This document shows positions 23,994-34,579 of a stretch of 39,405 nt of DNA, in pieces. The position numbers and the translations under genes are program-made. The number at the start of each line of letters is the position of its first letter. Within the stretch, counting starts at the first letter, position 1. Under the pieces are notes generated by a model. It saw nothing but the letters and a program-made list of their open reading frames with translations, had not been told where the DNA came from and made no database searches. Origin of the DNA: Acetobacteraceae bacterium (lineage in GTDB: Bacteria > Pseudomonadota > Alphaproteobacteria > Acetobacterales > Acetobacteraceae); the NCBI GenBank assembly GCA_009693865.1, contig SHWL01000026.1, positions 1 to 39,405 of the forward strand, in the 5' to 3' direction.

Positions 23994-24996
23994 CGAGTTC
24001 CAGGTGCCCAGCGAAATGGCAGCGCGCGAAATGCCCCGGCGAGGTTTCGCGCAGCAGTGGGGCCTCTTGCCGGCACTGGTCCTCGGCGAAGCGGCAACGA
24101 GGATGGAAATAGCAGCCGGATGGCGGGGCGGCGGGACTTGGTACCTCGCCCCGGAGAATGCCGTCGTCGTTGCGCACCCGAGGATCCGGCACCGGCACGG
24201 CGCGCATCAAGGCCGCGGTGTACGGGTGCTGGGGACGTTCGAACACCGCGGCGGTCGGGGCCAATTCGACCAGTTGCCCGACGTACATGACTGCGACCCG
24301 GTCGGAGATGTGACGCACCACGGAAAGATCGTGCGCGACGAAAATGAACGTCAAACGTAACGATTTCTGCAACTCAAGCAGTAAATTCAGCACCTGCGCC
24401 TGAACCGAGACATCCAGCGCGGAGACCGGCTCGTCGGCCACGACCAGGCGAGGGTTGGTGGCCAGCGCTCGCGCGATGCCGATCCGCTGCCGCTGCCCAC
24501 CGCTGAATGCATGCGGAAAACGGTGCATGAACTCGGGCCGCAAGCCGACGAGGCGCAGCAGTTCCGCGACGCGGTCCATGCGTTGCACGCGGCTTCGGAC
24601 GCCGTTGACCAACAGCGGTTCGCCGACGTTGTCCAGCAGGGTCATGCGCGGGTTCAACGATCCGAAGGGATCCTGGAAGATCATCTGGATTTCCTGCCGC
24701 AACGGCGCGAGATCCCGACGCGACATTGGCGCCAGATCGACGATTTCGCCGACCCGGGTGCGATACAGTACCTGGCCCGCGGTCGGGTCGATCGCGCGCA
24801 GAATGCAACGCGATACCGTTGTCTTGCCGCAACCGCTCTCGCCGACGAGGCCCAGAGTTTCACCCTCGTTAACCGTGAAGCTGACATCGTCAACAGCGCG
24901 GACGGCCCCGGCCTTCCGCCGGAACATCCCTTTCACAATGGGAAAGTATTTCCGCAGGCCGCGGACATCCAGCAATGGGGCCGGGGTTTCACTCAT
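23983..24996 (-). CDS. Peptide/nickel-type ABC importer ATPase, OppF/DppF-like
   Basis: 337-aa ATP-binding subunit. Walker A is [12 protein letters not shown], the Q-loop is [15 protein letters not shown], the signature [15 protein letters not shown], Walker [13 protein letters not shown] and the switch His FVAHDLSVV. The C-terminal region contains [18 protein letters not shown] and a late cysteine, the cysteine-rich extension typical of oligopeptide/dipeptide ATPases. Its ATG overlaps the stop of the OppD-like gene as ATGA and GAGGCGG precedes it. It is the last gene of a five-gene importer operon. Confidence 0.95.
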   Translation of the reverse strand: MSETPAPLLDVRGLRKYFPIVKGMFRRKAGAVRAVDDVSFTVNEGETLGLVGESGCGKTTVSRCILRAIDPTAGQVLYRTRVGEIVDLAPMSRRDLAPLRQEIQMIFQDPFGSLNPRMTLLDNVGEPLLVNGVRSRVQRMDRVAELLRLVGLRPEFMHRFPHAFSGGQRQRIGIARALATNPRLVVADEPVSALDVSVQAQVLNLLLELQKSLRLTFIFVAHDLSVVRHISDRVAVMYVGQLVELAPTAAVFERPQHPYTAALMRAVPVPDPRVRNDDGILRGEVPSPAAPPSGCYFHPRCRFAEDQCRQEAPLLRETSPGHFARCHFAGHLELGPG

Positions 24997-26006
24997 GCGG
25001 GTTCCGCCTCGTCGTGATGCAGGAAGCAACTGACGATGTGGCCGGGTTCGGTCTCGACAGGCATTGGCACGCGGGTGGCGCAACGATCCGCCATCGCATC
25101 GGGACAGCGGGGATGGAACGGACAGCCCGGCGGGCGATTGAATGGATGCGGCAACGCGCCGCTGATGATCGGCAGAGCGGTCCGCGTTTCCCCGTGCATG
25201 TTCGGCATCGAGCGCAGCAGCGCCTGAGTGTAGGGATGTTTGGGCGCGTGGAAAATATCGTCCACCGTGCCTTCCTCCATCACCCGGCCGAGATACATGA
25301 CCACGACGTGATCGGCCATTTGTGCGATCACGCCGAGGTCGTGGGTGATGAAAATGATGGACGTGCCGTACTTCGCCTGGAGTTCGCGCAGCAACGCCAG
25401 AATTTGCGCCTGGGTTGTGACGTCGATCGCCGTTGTCGGCTCGTCCGCGATCAGCAAACGCGGGTGGCAGGACAGCGCCATGGCGATCATCGCGCGTTGC
25501 CGCAACCCGCCGGAGAGTTGCCACGAATAAGCATCGATCCGCTGTTCCGGCATCGAAATGCCGACATCGCGGAACAGGCCGATGGTCTGTGCCCGGGCCT
25601 CCCGTCTTGAACCGGCGGCGCCATGCAGCATGATCGCCTCGACGATCTGATCGCCGACGGTATGCACAGGGCTGAAGGCGGCCATCGGTTCTTGTGGGAT
25701 CAAGGCGATTTCCGCGCCTCGCAAGGCGCGCATCGCAGCACCTTTGGGCGGCAGGCGGGTCAGGTCGATGGCGCCGGAGTCGCGCTGGTAAAGGATTTCG
25801 CCCTTGGAAATTCGGCCCGGCGGCTCGATCAGTTGCAGGACCGCTTTCATCGTGACGCTTTTGCCGCAACCGCTTTCGCCGACGATGCCAAGGACCTGGC
25901 CGGGGAACAGGTCGAAACTCAGACCGTCGACCGCGCGCACGGTGCCCTCGTCCATCTTGAACGAGACATGCAGATCGCGCACGCGCAACAACGGCGGAGC
26001 GTTCAT
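24993..26006 (-). CDS. Peptide/nickel-type ABC importer ATPase, OppD/DppD-like
   Basis: 337-aa ATP-binding subunit that pairs with the OppF-like ATPase. Walker A is [13 protein letters not shown], the Q-loop [15 protein letters not shown], the signature [15 protein letters not shown], Walker [13 protein letters not shown] and the switch His [10 protein letters not shown]. The C-terminus has the [15 protein letters not shown] cysteine block. The signature motif has L in place of the usual Q after SGG, a common OppD variant. It starts one base after the permease stop codon (TGA-G-ATG), so translation is coupled. Confidence 0.95.
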   Translation of the reverse strand: MNAPPLLRVRDLHVSFKMDEGTVRAVDGLSFDLFPGQVLGIVGESGCGKSVTMKAVLQLIEPPGRISKGEILYQRDSGAIDLTRLPPKGAAMRALRGAEIALIPQEPMAAFSPVHTVGDQIVEAIMLHGAAGSRREARAQTIGLFRDVGISMPEQRIDAYSWQLSGGLRQRAMIAMALSCHPRLLIADEPTTAIDVTTQAQILALLRELQAKYGTSIIFITHDLGVIAQMADHVVVMYLGRVMEEGTVDDIFHAPKHPYTQALLRSMPNMHGETRTALPIISGALPHPFNRPPGCPFHPRCPDAMADRCATRVPMPVETEPGHIVSCFLHHDEAEPA

Positions 26007-26007
26007 C

Positions 26008-27111
26008 TCAGTGGCTGTAGGGATCGGAGGCATCGCGCAGACCGTCGCCCACCAGGTTGAACGCCAGCACCGCGACGATCACCACGATTCCCGGGGTCAG
26101 CAGCCAGGGCGCCAAAGCGAGAGTCTGGATGTTCTGCGCTTCCTGCAACAACACGCCCCAACTGATCGCCGGTGGCCGGATGCCAAGCCCCAGGAAGGAC
26201 AGCGAGGTTTCGTTGATGATCATTACCGGAATCGCCAGCGAACTGGTGGCGATGATGTGACTGAGAAACGTCGGGACCATGTGACGCAAAATGATCCGCA
26301 TCCGGCTACAACCGGCCAACCGCGCGGCGAGCACGAAATCTTCTTCTCGAAGCGCCAGGAAACGTCCCCTCACTTCGCGTCCGAGAGTGGTCCAGCCTAT
26401 CAACGACAGGATGACGGTGATCGCGAAGAACACCTGGATGGGTGTCCAATCGCGTGGCAATGCCGCGGACAGGGCCAGCCAGATCGGGATCGTCGGAACG
26501 GATTGCAGCAGCTCGATCAGGCGCTGGATCACCTGATCCGCGGTGCCGCCGGCATAACCGGAGATGCCGCCGAGCACCACGCCAAAAATGACACTGAGCG
26601 TCACCGCGACCAGGCCCACCGTCATCGAGGTTTGGGTTCCGTGCATGATGCGGGACCATTGATCGCGTCCCAACCGGTCCGAGCCCAACAGAAAGATGCG
26701 TTGCCCCGGAGTGGCGGCGGCAATGAGATGGATGTTGGTGGGGAACAGTCCGAACACCCGATAAACCGGACCCGGGGCGAAGAAGCTCACTGGCACTTTC
26801 TTGGTCGGATCCGGCGTCCACTCCATCCGCAAAGTCACCGGGTTGCGCTTGCCCACGATCGCGGGAACCCAGGGGTTCCAGCCGTTCTCGTCGAATAAAT
26901 GCAATGGTTGCAGGGGCACAAAGGCCTGGCGGGCATCTGTTTGCTCGGGGTTTTGGGTGCTGAAGAAATCGGGGCACACAACCACGAGGTAGAAACAGGC
27001 CAGGATGAACGCGCTGAACACCGCCAGATGGTGTTTTCGAAAGCGCCACCACACCAGCTTCCAGTTCGATGCGACCGCGATCCGGTCCTCGACGGCCTGT
27101 GCGTCAGCCAT
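26008..27111 (-). CDS. Peptide-type ABC importer permease, OppC/DppC-like
   Basis: 367-aa inner-membrane permease. One N-terminal helix (HLAVFSAFILACFYLVVVC) is followed by an enlarged periplasmic segment of about 100 residues before LLGSDRLGRDQWSRIMHGTQ, and then five helices with the coupling-loop EAA motif (REEDFVLAARLAGCSRMRII). The long periplasmic segment (residues about 50-150) exceeds that of standard OppC and fits importers with large 600-plus-residue binding proteins. The ATG at 27111 lies one base after the stop codon of the OppB-like gene. Confidence 0.94.
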   Translation of the reverse strand: MADAQAVEDRIAVASNWKLVWWRFRKHHLAVFSAFILACFYLVVVCPDFFSTQNPEQTDARQAFVPLQPLHLFDENGWNPWVPAIVGKRNPVTLRMEWTPDPTKKVPVSFFAPGPVYRVFGLFPTNIHLIAAATPGQRIFLLGSDRLGRDQWSRIMHGTQTSMTVGLVAVTLSVIFGVVLGGISGYAGGTADQVIQRLIELLQSVPTIPIWLALSAALPRDWTPIQVFFAITVILSLIGWTTLGREVRGRFLALREEDFVLAARLAGCSRMRIILRHMVPTFLSHIIATSSLAIPVMIINETSLSFLGLGIRPPAISWGVLLQEAQNIQTLALAPWLLTPGIVVIVAVLAFNLVGDGLRDASDPYSH

Positions 27112-27112
27112 G

Positions 27113-28099
27113 TCAGGTTTCCATCCGGATGCGCGGGTCGATCAGCGCCAGCAGCACGTCGGACAGCAGCGTGCCCAGGATGGTCAGGAATGAGTAGATC
27201 AGCAGGATTCCGCCCGCCAGATACATGTCCTGATTGATCAGCGCGCGCAGCAGCAAGGGGCCGATATTCGGCAAATTCATCACTGTCGCCACGATCAGGC
27301 TGCCCGAGAACAGCGCCGGCAAATACCAGCCGATGGTGCTGATCAGCGGATTGAGCGCGAGGCGCACCGGATAGCGCAGCACCAGCCGCCATTCCCGCAT
27401 TCCCTTGGCGCGCGCGGTGACGACATAGGGTTTGTTCAACTCATCCAGCAAATTGGCGCGCATGATCCGCGTCAGGCGCGCGGTTCCGGCGATCCCCAGC
27501 ACGATGGCGGGCAGCCACATATGCGCGAGCAGGTCGAGCAGACGGGCGAAACTCCAGGGCGCGTCCACGAAGTCGGGGGAGAACAAGCCGGTTACACTGA
27601 CGCCGAAATACGAGAACGCGATCCACATCATCACCAGCGCCAGCATGAAATTCGGAATCGCGACGCCGATATAATTGATCACTGTGAAGATGTGATCGAC
27701 GACCGACCTCTGATGCGTCGCCGAATAAATCCCAACGGGCACGGCGATGGCCCAGGTCAGAACGAAGGACATTAGCGCGAGGGCGATGGTCAGGACGAGC
27801 TGCTCGCCGATCAGATCGGCGTTGGGCCGCCGGTACTCCAGCGACAATCCCATGTTCCCGGCGGCGAGGTTCTGCATCCATCGGAAGTACTGCACGATGA
27901 AAGGCTGATCGAGCCCGTAATCGCGCCGTAGCGCGTCCAACATCTCGGCGTTGATCGACGTGCCCGATGCTGACAGCGTCGCCACATAGGCGGTCAGGAA
28001 GTCGCCCGGCGGCGCCTGAATGATCACGAAAATGACGAATGAATACAGCAGCATCAGGAACGGCAGCAGCACCAGCCGTTGCGCGATATAGCGGATCAT
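27113..28099 (-). CDS. Peptide-type ABC importer permease, OppB/DppB-like
   Basis: 328-aa permease with six predicted membrane helices. The start MIRYIAQRLVLLPFLMLLYS is the conserved OppB N-terminus, RRDYGLDQPFIVQYFRWM the conserved periplasmic element, and NKPYVVTARAKGMREWRL the cytoplasmic EAA-type loop that contacts the ATPase. ATG 28099 is chosen over an upstream TTG at 28105. It lies 31 bases downstream of the binding-protein gene and one base from the second permease gene. Confidence 0.94.
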   Translation of the reverse strand: MIRYIAQRLVLLPFLMLLYSFVIFVIIQAPPGDFLTAYVATLSASGTSINAEMLDALRRDYGLDQPFIVQYFRWMQNLAAGNMGLSLEYRRPNADLIGEQLVLTIALALMSFVLTWAIAVPVGIYSATHQRSVVDHIFTVINYIGVAIPNFMLALVMMWIAFSYFGVSVTGLFSPDFVDAPWSFARLLDLLAHMWLPAIVLGIAGTARLTRIMRANLLDELNKPYVVTARAKGMREWRLVLRYPVRLALNPLISTIGWYLPALFSGSLIVATVMNLPNIGPLLLRALINQDMYLAGGILLIYSFLTILGTLLSDVLLALIDPRIRMET

Positions 28100-28130
28100 G
28101 GCCAAGCGTCAGCCGGATCGCGAGCGCGGA

Positions 28131-30053
28131 TCAACGAGAAAAAAAGAATTGCTCGCTCCGCGCGTTACCCGGTGTGCGCAAAGGCCAGTCGTTCGCGATC
28201 GTCGCCGGAACGTTGTGAAATTTGTTGTTCACGACCACCACGCCTTGCACCATCGGGGTCAGTCCTATCGTTCCGATTTCGTAAACATTCTCCGCCCATA
28301 TCCGAAACAATTCCTGGGCAGCCTTGATCTGGCCGTCCGGCCCTACGGACCGCGCCGTATCGATCAACGCCATGACCCGTTTCAACTGCTCCGGCGGCTC
28401 CACACCCTCCGCCCCTTTCGTGGTGAGCCACTTACGGAACAACGGCCCCAGGGTCAGGATCGGCGAGTTCCGCGAGTCGAACTTGGCGTTGCCGGTGAAC
28501 GGAAACGCCGTCGTGTCCTCGTTCCAGACTTCGGTCATTAATTGATTCGCCTCGCGCATGCTGAAATGCAGCGCGCGTTCCCGCACCTGAACGACGGTCT
28601 TGATGCCCACGGCCTCCCAGTCCTTTGCGACCAACTGCGCGACGTCAGGCCACGCGCCGAACGCCGGCACCACGCTTATTTCGATGGTCGCGGGCTTGCC
28701 GTTTTCCATCAGACGAATGCCCTGCGCGTCGCGTTTCGTCAGTCCGAGCGCGTCGAGCATCTTGTTGGCCTCGGCGGGCTTGAACTCAGTGTGTTTGGTG
28801 GCCCATTCCTGGCCGGGGAAATACGGATGCCATGGCGCGGGCACGCCCTGACGTGGCTCTCCCAAACCCAGGAACACCGATTCCTTGATCTGATCGCGGT
28901 TCACGGCGAGCGACAGCGCCACCCGGAATTCCTTCGTCGCCATCAGCTTTCCGATCGCCGGGTCCGCAATGTAGGTCAGATTGAATGCGACCACCGCGTC
29001 GGCGCCGCCGAAGGTCGGCCAGGCGATGACTTTGTACTTGCCGTTCTTCTCCTGCTCCTTGAACACAGGATAATTCGTCATCTGAATATGACGCTCCTGC
29101 ATGTCGAAATTACCGGCGATCGCCTGCAGGTTCAGCGCCTGCACATCGGCGAAGTAGGTAAACCGGACCTCGTCGATATAGGGGAGTTGATTCCCCGCTG
29201 GATCGACGCCGACGTAATATGGATTGCGGCGTAGCGTGAACACGGGATCGCTGACCCGCGTCACCGGCATCCAGGCCGCCATGGTCGGACGTTCCGGATT
29301 TTGCCCCGGTGTGGCGCGCGCCAGGAACAGTTGGTTCCAGGTCTTGAATCCGGCCGCCTGGGTCAGTCGCTCCACCTCCTCCTTCGGGGTGTGGGCGATG
29401 TGGAATTTCTTCAGATAATGCGACGGCAGAAACATCGCATAGCTACCGTCGGGGCCGTCCTCGTTCGCCACCGCGGTCAGAAACAGCGTCGCCGGGTCGT
29501 TATAGGTGAACCGCACCGTCACGTCGTCGATTTTTTCGATTTTTGCCGGGGTACCGTCCTTGTTGCGGATCCATCCCGGCAGCGACGGCATCAGGTCCTT
29601 GACCGAAAGAACGTCTTTGTACCAGAACAAAATATCGTCGGCCCCGAAAGGCGCCCCATCCGACCAGTGCGAGCCTTTCCGAAGCTTGATGGTCCAGACC
29701 TTGAAATCCGCCGAGGATTCCGCGCCCGCCGCGATCTTCGGCTCGATTTTGGCGCCGTCCGGTGAAAAGCGGAACAACGAATCATAAGCAACGCGGACGT
29801 AATTGTTGGCGTCGGCGGGCCCCAGAAACGCGCGGCGCCAGATGCCGCCATACTCGCCGGTCTTTTCGGTCACGGGAACGACAAGGGGTTGCTCAGGCAG
29901 CCGCTTCTCGACGGCGGGCAGTTTCCCGGCCTTCACCTGCTCGGCCAATTGCGGCGCTTCCCGGTATTTCCCGGATTGCGCCTGGGCTGGCGTTCCCCAC
30001 ATCGCGACCGCGAGAATCACGGCCATCAATGCCAAGCCGGTAATACGCCCCAT
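28131..30053 (-). CDS. ABC importer periplasmic solute-binding protein (SBP_bac_5)
   Basis: 640 aa. The signal peptide MGRITGLALMAVILAVAMWG ends at AQA, with the mature start near residue 26. The family 5 fold follows: EYGGIWRRAFLGPADANNYV, DGAPFGADDILFWYKDV and KEFRVALSLAVNRDQIK. It is larger than classical OppA (about 540 aa) and belongs to a group often encoded with enlarged OppC-type permeases. The ATG at 30053 has GGGAGG nine bases upstream. It captures peptides or similar solutes in the periplasm and delivers them to the permeases encoded next. The nearby amidase, deacylase and hydrolase genes suggest amide-containing compounds, but the ligand is not known. Confidence 0.94.
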   Translation of the reverse strand: MGRITGLALMAVILAVAMWGTPAQAQSGKYREAPQLAEQVKAGKLPAVEKRLPEQPLVVPVTEKTGEYGGIWRRAFLGPADANNYVRVAYDSLFRFSPDGAKIEPKIAAGAESSADFKVWTIKLRKGSHWSDGAPFGADDILFWYKDVLSVKDLMPSLPGWIRNKDGTPAKIEKIDDVTVRFTYNDPATLFLTAVANEDGPDGSYAMFLPSHYLKKFHIAHTPKEEVERLTQAAGFKTWNQLFLARATPGQNPERPTMAAWMPVTRVSDPVFTLRRNPYYVGVDPAGNQLPYIDEVRFTYFADVQALNLQAIAGNFDMQERHIQMTNYPVFKEQEKNGKYKVIAWPTFGGADAVVAFNLTYIADPAIGKLMATKEFRVALSLAVNRDQIKESVFLGLGEPRQGVPAPWHPYFPGQEWATKHTEFKPAEANKMLDALGLTKRDAQGIRLMENGKPATIEISVVPAFGAWPDVAQLVAKDWEAVGIKTVVQVRERALHFSMREANQLMTEVWNEDTTAFPFTGNAKFDSRNSPILTLGPLFRKWLTTKGAEGVEPPEQLKRVMALIDTARSVGPDGQIKAAQELFRIWAENVYEIGTIGLTPMVQGVVVVNNKFHNVPATIANDWPLRTPGNARSEQFFFSR

Positions 30054-30081
30054 GTCAGTTGCCTCCCTCACGCCGCTTTCG

Positions 30082-30153
30082 CCTGACCTCGCACCGTTCA
30101 AGTCAGGTCGCGATCGCCGGTCAATGCCATGTCTGGCTTGGGGCGAACCTGAC
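30082..30153. promoter_or_regulatory. Repeated TCAGG/CCTGA half-sites upstream of the importer operon
   Basis: The 137-base gap between selO and the binding-protein gene contains CCTGACC (30082-30088), GTCAGGTC (30102-30109) and ACCTGAC (30147-30153). The first two form an inverted repeat with a 14-base spacer; the second and third form another over a longer distance. This could be a regulator site or a transcript hairpin. Position is the main support. Confidence 0.25.
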
Positions 30154-30190
30154 GGTGGCCCCTGGCGGCGTCAAGGAGTGGCGGGCCGCT

Positions 30191-31669
30191 TCACGTGCCG
30201 CAGAAGGTTTGCAACACCCGTTCCTCAGGCTGTGGCGGCAAGGTGTAACGTTCCAGGCCGGGCCGATCGTCGAACGGTCGCGCCAGGACATCCACCAACG
30301 CCTCGAACGGGGCGAAATCATCGCGTTCGATAGCGGCGTTGAGCGCTTCCTCCACCAGATGGTTACGTGGGATGAACAGCGGGTTGACCGCCCGCATGGC
30401 CGCGCGGATCGCCGCCGGTTCACCCGCCTCGTCGTCCAGACGCCAGCGCCAGCGGATGGCCCAGGAATCGAAAGTCGAGGGATCGGCGAACAGAGCACGG
30501 ACGGAGGCATCGGCTGAGGGGTTCGCGGCGGCGTCGCACAAGCGCCGGAATGTCAGGGTGAAGTCGGCGCCGTTTTCCGCCATCAGCTTCAGCAGGTCGT
30601 TCACGAACGAGACATCGCCGTCGCGCTCGGTTGTCAGGCCGGTCTTGCGGCGCAAGCCGCCGAAATACGCGGCCTCGAACACCGGGCTGAAGCCGCTCAG
30701 GGCGTCTTTGGCGATTTCGACGGCGGTGTCTTCGGTGCCGTGCAGGAGGGGCAACAGGGTTTCGGCCAGACGGGCGAGGTTCCACATCACGATGCGCGGC
30801 TGGTTGCCATAGGCGTACCGGCCTTGCCGGTCGATCGAACTGAACACCGTCGCGGGATCGTAGGCATCCATGAACGCGCACGGGCCGTAATCGATGGTCT
30901 CTCCGGCGACCGAGCAATTATCGGTGTTCATCACGCCGTGGATGAAGCCGATTAACAGCCAGTGCGCCACCAGCGCCGCCTGCCTCGCCACAACCGCGTC
31001 CAGCAGCGCGCGATACGGGTTCGGGGCCGTCGCGGCATTGGGATAGTGGCGGGCGATGGCGTGATCGGCCAGCAACCGGACCGCTTCGGTATCGCCGCGC
31101 GCCGCGAAATACTGGAAGGTTCCGACACGGATATGGCTGGCGGCGACCCGGGTCAGAACCGCGCCCGGCAGCGGGGTTTCGCGCATCACGGCCTGCCCGG
31201 TCGTCACCGCGGCCAGCGCTCGGGTGGTCGGGACGCCAAGCGCCGCCATCGCTTCGCTGACGATGTACTCGCGCAGCACGGGCCCCAGAGCCGCCCGGCC
31301 GTCACCTCCCCGGGACCATGGCGTCGGCCCTGAGCCTTTGAGTTGGATATCGCGCCGTTCCCCTTTGGGTGTCACGACCTCGCCGAGAAGAATGGCGCGT
31401 CCATCGCCCAGTTGCGGAACGAAATTGCCGAACTGATGCCCGGCATAGGCGGCGGCGAGCGGCGCGGCGCCCTCGGGCACACGATTACCCGCCAGGATCT
31501 GGACACCCTCGGGACTGGCCAGAGCGTCGGGATCCAGCCCCAGCCATTCGGCGAGACCCGTGTTCAACCGGATCAGACGCGGCGCGGCGACCGGCGTGGG
31601 ATCCAGCCGGGCGTGGAACTGGCTGGGCAGGTGGGCGTACGAATTGTCGAAGGGAATGCGGACTTGCAT
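30191..31669 (-). CDS. selO: Protein adenylyltransferase SelO (YdiU/UPF0061)
   Basis: 492-aa pseudokinase-fold enzyme that transfers AMP to Ser, Thr or Tyr of target proteins, linked in E. coli to the oxidative-stress response. The start [20 protein letters not shown] is conserved. Nucleotide-binding segments are [20 protein letters not shown] and [20 protein letters not shown]; the inverted-ATP catalytic region is [20 protein letters not shown]. The extreme C-terminus FCGT keeps the conserved cysteine equivalent to the selenocysteine of animal SelO. ATG 31669 is preferred over a longer frame to 31714. It lies between ppk2 and the importer operon on the same strand, 90 bases after ppk2. Confidence 0.95.
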   Translation of the reverse strand: MQVRIPFDNSYAHLPSQFHARLDPTPVAAPRLIRLNTGLAEWLGLDPDALASPEGVQILAGNRVPEGAAPLAAAYAGHQFGNFVPQLGDGRAILLGEVVTPKGERRDIQLKGSGPTPWSRGGDGRAALGPVLREYIVSEAMAALGVPTTRALAAVTTGQAVMRETPLPGAVLTRVAASHIRVGTFQYFAARGDTEAVRLLADHAIARHYPNAATAPNPYRALLDAVVARQAALVAHWLLIGFIHGVMNTDNCSVAGETIDYGPCAFMDAYDPATVFSSIDRQGRYAYGNQPRIVMWNLARLAETLLPLLHGTEDTAVEIAKDALSGFSPVFEAAYFGGLRRKTGLTTERDGDVSFVNDLLKLMAENGADFTLTFRRLCDAAANPSADASVRALFADPSTFDSWAIRWRWRLDDEAGEPAAIRAAMRAVNPLFIPRNHLVEEALNAAIERDDFAPFEALVDVLARPFDDRPGLERYTLPPQPEERVLQTFCGT

Positions 31670-31759
31670 GCGATCGATCCCAGGTTGTCCGGGCCAGGCG
31701 GCGCGCGGAAACAAATCATAACACGAACCGGAGGAGGCCGGGGAATAACCGCCGCCCGA

Positions 31760-32638
31760 TCAATCCTTCTCCTTCGATAACGCCACGCGGATCGCTTCCA
31801 GTTCCTCCCGCCGCGCGGCGTCGCTTCGCGGATAGCGCGATTTCAGCGCCCGGAGCGTGTCGGCGACAATCCGGGACACAATCAGCCTCGCATTGCGCTT
31901 ATCATCGGCGGGAACGATGTACCAGGGTGCCTCATCGGTGCTGGTCGCGCTCAGGCAGTCCTCGTAAGCGGTCATATAGTCGTCCCAGAATGCCCGCTCC
32001 TGAATGTCCGCGGCGCTGAATTTCCAGTTTTTCCCTGGCTCCTCGATCCGGGCGAGGAAGCGGTTACGCTGCTCCTCCTTGGACATGTGCAGGAAGAATT
32101 TGACGATCTTCGTTCCGTTACGAACCAGATGCCGTTCCAGTCCGTTAATGGACTGATGGCGATGCCGCCAGAGTTTCTCGCGATCTTGCGGCATCTCCGC
32201 GATGCCCTCACCGCGCAGGATTTCGGGGTGCACGCGGACGATCAGCACTTCCTCGTAATAGCTCCGGTTGAAGACGCCGATGCGGCCGCGCTCGGGTAGA
32301 TCGCGAGAGCAGCGCCAGAGAAAATCGTGTTGCAGTTCCTGTGCGCTGGGGTGCTTGAAGCTGAAGACCTGGCAGCCCTGCGGATTGATGCCGGACATGA
32401 CATGGCGAATGACGCCGTCCTTGCCTGCCGCATCCATCGCCTGGAAAATCAGCAGCACGGCATGACCGTCGGCCGCGTAAAGGCGCTGCTGCAGGCGGTC
32501 CAGTTCCTTCACATGCGCGGCCAGTAAAGCGTCGTACTCCGCTTTCGAATCGTAAAACGCGGCGACACGGGTCGGCCGGTGTTGCAGTTTGACAGTCTCG
32601 TCCTCGGCCACGCGGAACTGGTTGACGCGCATTTTCAT
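31760..32638 (-). CDS. ppk2: Polyphosphate kinase 2 (PPK2 family)
   Basis: 292-aa cytoplasmic enzyme that phosphorylates nucleotides with polyphosphate, or the reverse. Walker A is [11 protein letters not shown], the Walker B-like segment is [17 protein letters not shown], and the lid module is [14 protein letters not shown]. These are the hallmarks of single-domain PPK2. The start [13 protein letters not shown] at 32638 is likely; no strong ribosome-binding site is seen and the frame opens upstream to 32689. It ends 90 bases before selO, begins 57 bases after the deacylase gene, and may be co-transcribed with both. Whether it acts on NMP or NDP is not evident without structural comparison. 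Confidence 0.94.
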   Translation of the reverse strand: MKMRVNQFRVAEDETVKLQHRPTRVAAFYDSKAEYDALLAAHVKELDRLQQRLYAADGHAVLLIFQAMDAAGKDGVIRHVMSGINPQGCQVFSFKHPSAQELQHDFLWRCSRDLPERGRIGVFNRSYYEEVLIVRVHPEILRGEGIAEMPQDREKLWRHRHQSINGLERHLVRNGTKIVKFFLHMSKEEQRNRFLARIEEPGKNWKFSAADIQERAFWDDYMTAYEDCLSATSTDEAPWYIVPADDKRNARLIVSRIVADTLRALKSRYPRSDAARREELEAIRVALSKEKD

Positions 32639-32695
32639 GGCGGGCGAGGCGGTCCGGCCGGCGCGGGGATCGAGCCCGCGCCGGCGCAAACCGCG

Positions 32696-34402
32696 TCAGT
32701 TCCGGAGGTTGGCGTGGTAGTACGGGTTGCGCAGCACACGGCCCGGCAGAGCGCCGCTGTGCTTGCCATCTTCCAGCAGGATCTGGCCGTTGACGATCGT
32801 CATTTGGATGCCCTCGGCCGGCTCGCGGATCCGCATCGCGCCGTTCGGGAAGTCATGAACGATCTCATGCGGCAGCGGACGCACCGTGTGTTGGTCGAAA
32901 ATCACGATATCCGCTACCATGCCCTGCCGCAGCAAACCGCGGTCGTTCAGTCCGAACAGCGATGCCGACTCGAAGGTCAGGCGGCGCACCGCGTTTTCCA
33001 GCGACATGATTTTCTTTTCCCGCACCCATTCGCCCAACAGGCGAGTGCTGAAACCAAAGCCACTCTGGAACTGGACATGCGCGCCGCCGTCCGACAGACC
33101 GATGATCGCGTTCGGATAGTTCAGGATCGCCGAAACCGCGGCGTCGTCGACGTTGTTCTCGCCATGCAGAAACGCGGTTTCGAGATCTTCTTCCACCGCC
33201 AGATCGAGAAAAGCGTCGATCACACCTTTACCCTGGGCTTTTGCAACCTCACCAACCGTCTTACCCACGAGGCCCTTGTTCTTCGCCAGCTTCGTGTGCT
33301 GGACCGTCATGTAATCCCACCACGTGCGGCTGATGCCGGGAGGCAGGGTGTTGACCTTGAACTCGACCGCTTCGGCGTGGAGCTTCTTACGAACCTCCGG
33401 ATCGCTGTAGGCGCGCAATTTTTCCTCATGCGTCGAGAGCAGGATCGGATGCCAGGTCGGCAGACCGCGGAACGTCTGCGTATTGTCCATCGTGAAGAAG
33501 TCGGTGATGCGGTTCGGCGTGCTCATGGGATAGGCGCGAATGCCCCGGGAGACGGTCTCATCGACATGCGCCATCTGCTCCTTCCACTCGCCCGGACGGC
33601 GCGCGGATTGGTTGAGATTGTTGTAGACAACCGGGCGGCCGGTGGCCTCCGACAGACGGCTCATCAACGAGTTCTGCATCTCGATGCCGTTACCGCCGCC
33701 GCTTTGGATGATGCCGGTGCCGAGTTCGCGCAACACGTCGCCAAGCGCGAAAAGTTCCTTCTCCTCGGCCCACAACGCCGGGACATGAACGCCCTGCGGA
33801 TCGTAGTGGCCCTGATTTCGGGAAACCGATATCCCGAGAGCACCGGCACGCATGCCATCGCGCACGACATCCTGCATCTCCCCGATCTCCGTGTCGGTCG
33901 CGGCGCGCTTCTGGCATTCGTCGCCCATCACGTAGTAACGGACCGCGGAATGGCCGATCAGATTGCCGACGTTGACCCCAAGATCGTGGTCCAGATGTTC
34001 GATATACTGCGGGACCGTTTCCCAGTCGAATTTAACGGTGCGCAGAACGTCCATTGGGATCGCTTCAACGTACGACAGGAACTCCGCCAGCCGGTCCGAC
34101 TTCCCGGGACGCACCGGCGCCAGCGACAGCGAGCAGTTGCCGAAAATCACCGTCGTCGCCCCATGGTCGCACGAGTAGGAACACATTGGATCCCACGTCA
34201 CCTGGGCGTCATAGTGGCAATGATTATCGATGAAACCCGGCGCCACCACGCGGCCACCGGCGTCCACGACGCGCGCGGCCGGGCCGCTGAGTTTGCCGAT
34301 CTCAACGATTTTGCCGTCCTTTACCGCGACATCGCCGCGGAACGCCGGCATCCCTGAGCCATCGACGATCAGGCCATTACGTATCAACAAATCGTACGCC
34401 AT
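32696..34402 (-). CDS. Amidohydrolase family 3, N-acyl-D-amino-acid deacylase type
   Basis: 568-aa metal-dependent hydrolase. It starts MAYDLLIRNGLIVDGSGMPA, followed by APGFIDNHCHYDAQVTWDP with the HxH metal motif. Further on are a His in GNLIGHSAVRYY, ALGISVSRNQGHYDPQG, FLHGENNVDD and the late aspartate in GLSDGGAHV. This pattern is that of D-aminoacylases and related N-acyl-D-amino-acid deacylases, which release free D-amino acids. AAGGAG lies at good spacing before ATG 34402. It is divergent from the amidase operon across 177 bases, so shared control is plausible. The true acyl or amide substrate is unproven. Confidence 0.9.
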   Translation of the reverse strand: MAYDLLIRNGLIVDGSGMPAFRGDVAVKDGKIVEIGKLSGPAARVVDAGGRVVAPGFIDNHCHYDAQVTWDPMCSYSCDHGATTVIFGNCSLSLAPVRPGKSDRLAEFLSYVEAIPMDVLRTVKFDWETVPQYIEHLDHDLGVNVGNLIGHSAVRYYVMGDECQKRAATDTEIGEMQDVVRDGMRAGALGISVSRNQGHYDPQGVHVPALWAEEKELFALGDVLRELGTGIIQSGGGNGIEMQNSLMSRLSEATGRPVVYNNLNQSARRPGEWKEQMAHVDETVSRGIRAYPMSTPNRITDFFTMDNTQTFRGLPTWHPILLSTHEEKLRAYSDPEVRKKLHAEAVEFKVNTLPPGISRTWWDYMTVQHTKLAKNKGLVGKTVGEVAKAQGKGVIDAFLDLAVEEDLETAFLHGENNVDDAAVSAILNYPNAIIGLSDGGAHVQFQSGFGFSTRLLGEWVREKKIMSLENAVRRLTFESASLFGLNDRGLLRQGMVADIVIFDQHTVRPLPHEIVHDFPNGAMRIREPAEGIQMTIVNGQILLEDGKHSGALPGRVLRNPYYHANLRN

Positions 34403-34579
34403 CGGCTTTCTCCTTTGGATTGGTCTCTAGATCCGGCGTTGGCCGCCGGTTGTGGACAGAACGTAGCACGCCACGTCCGCGAAGCCTACACCGAGCCCGG
34501 CGCGTGGCGCCGGACCCTTCCCGTCCGCCCATTTCCCTGCCACCTTTCGCACCCGCACAACAACCCACGAGCCCCAGCC

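Noticed and set aside
24997..25869. Upstream extension of the OppF-like frame
   Set aside because: It runs through the OppD-like coding sequence in another frame; the ATGA overlap and ribosome-binding site fix the start at 24996.
32579..34357. 592-aa plus-strand frame
   Set aside because: Antisense to the deacylase-type amidohydrolase, whose metal motifs are intact.
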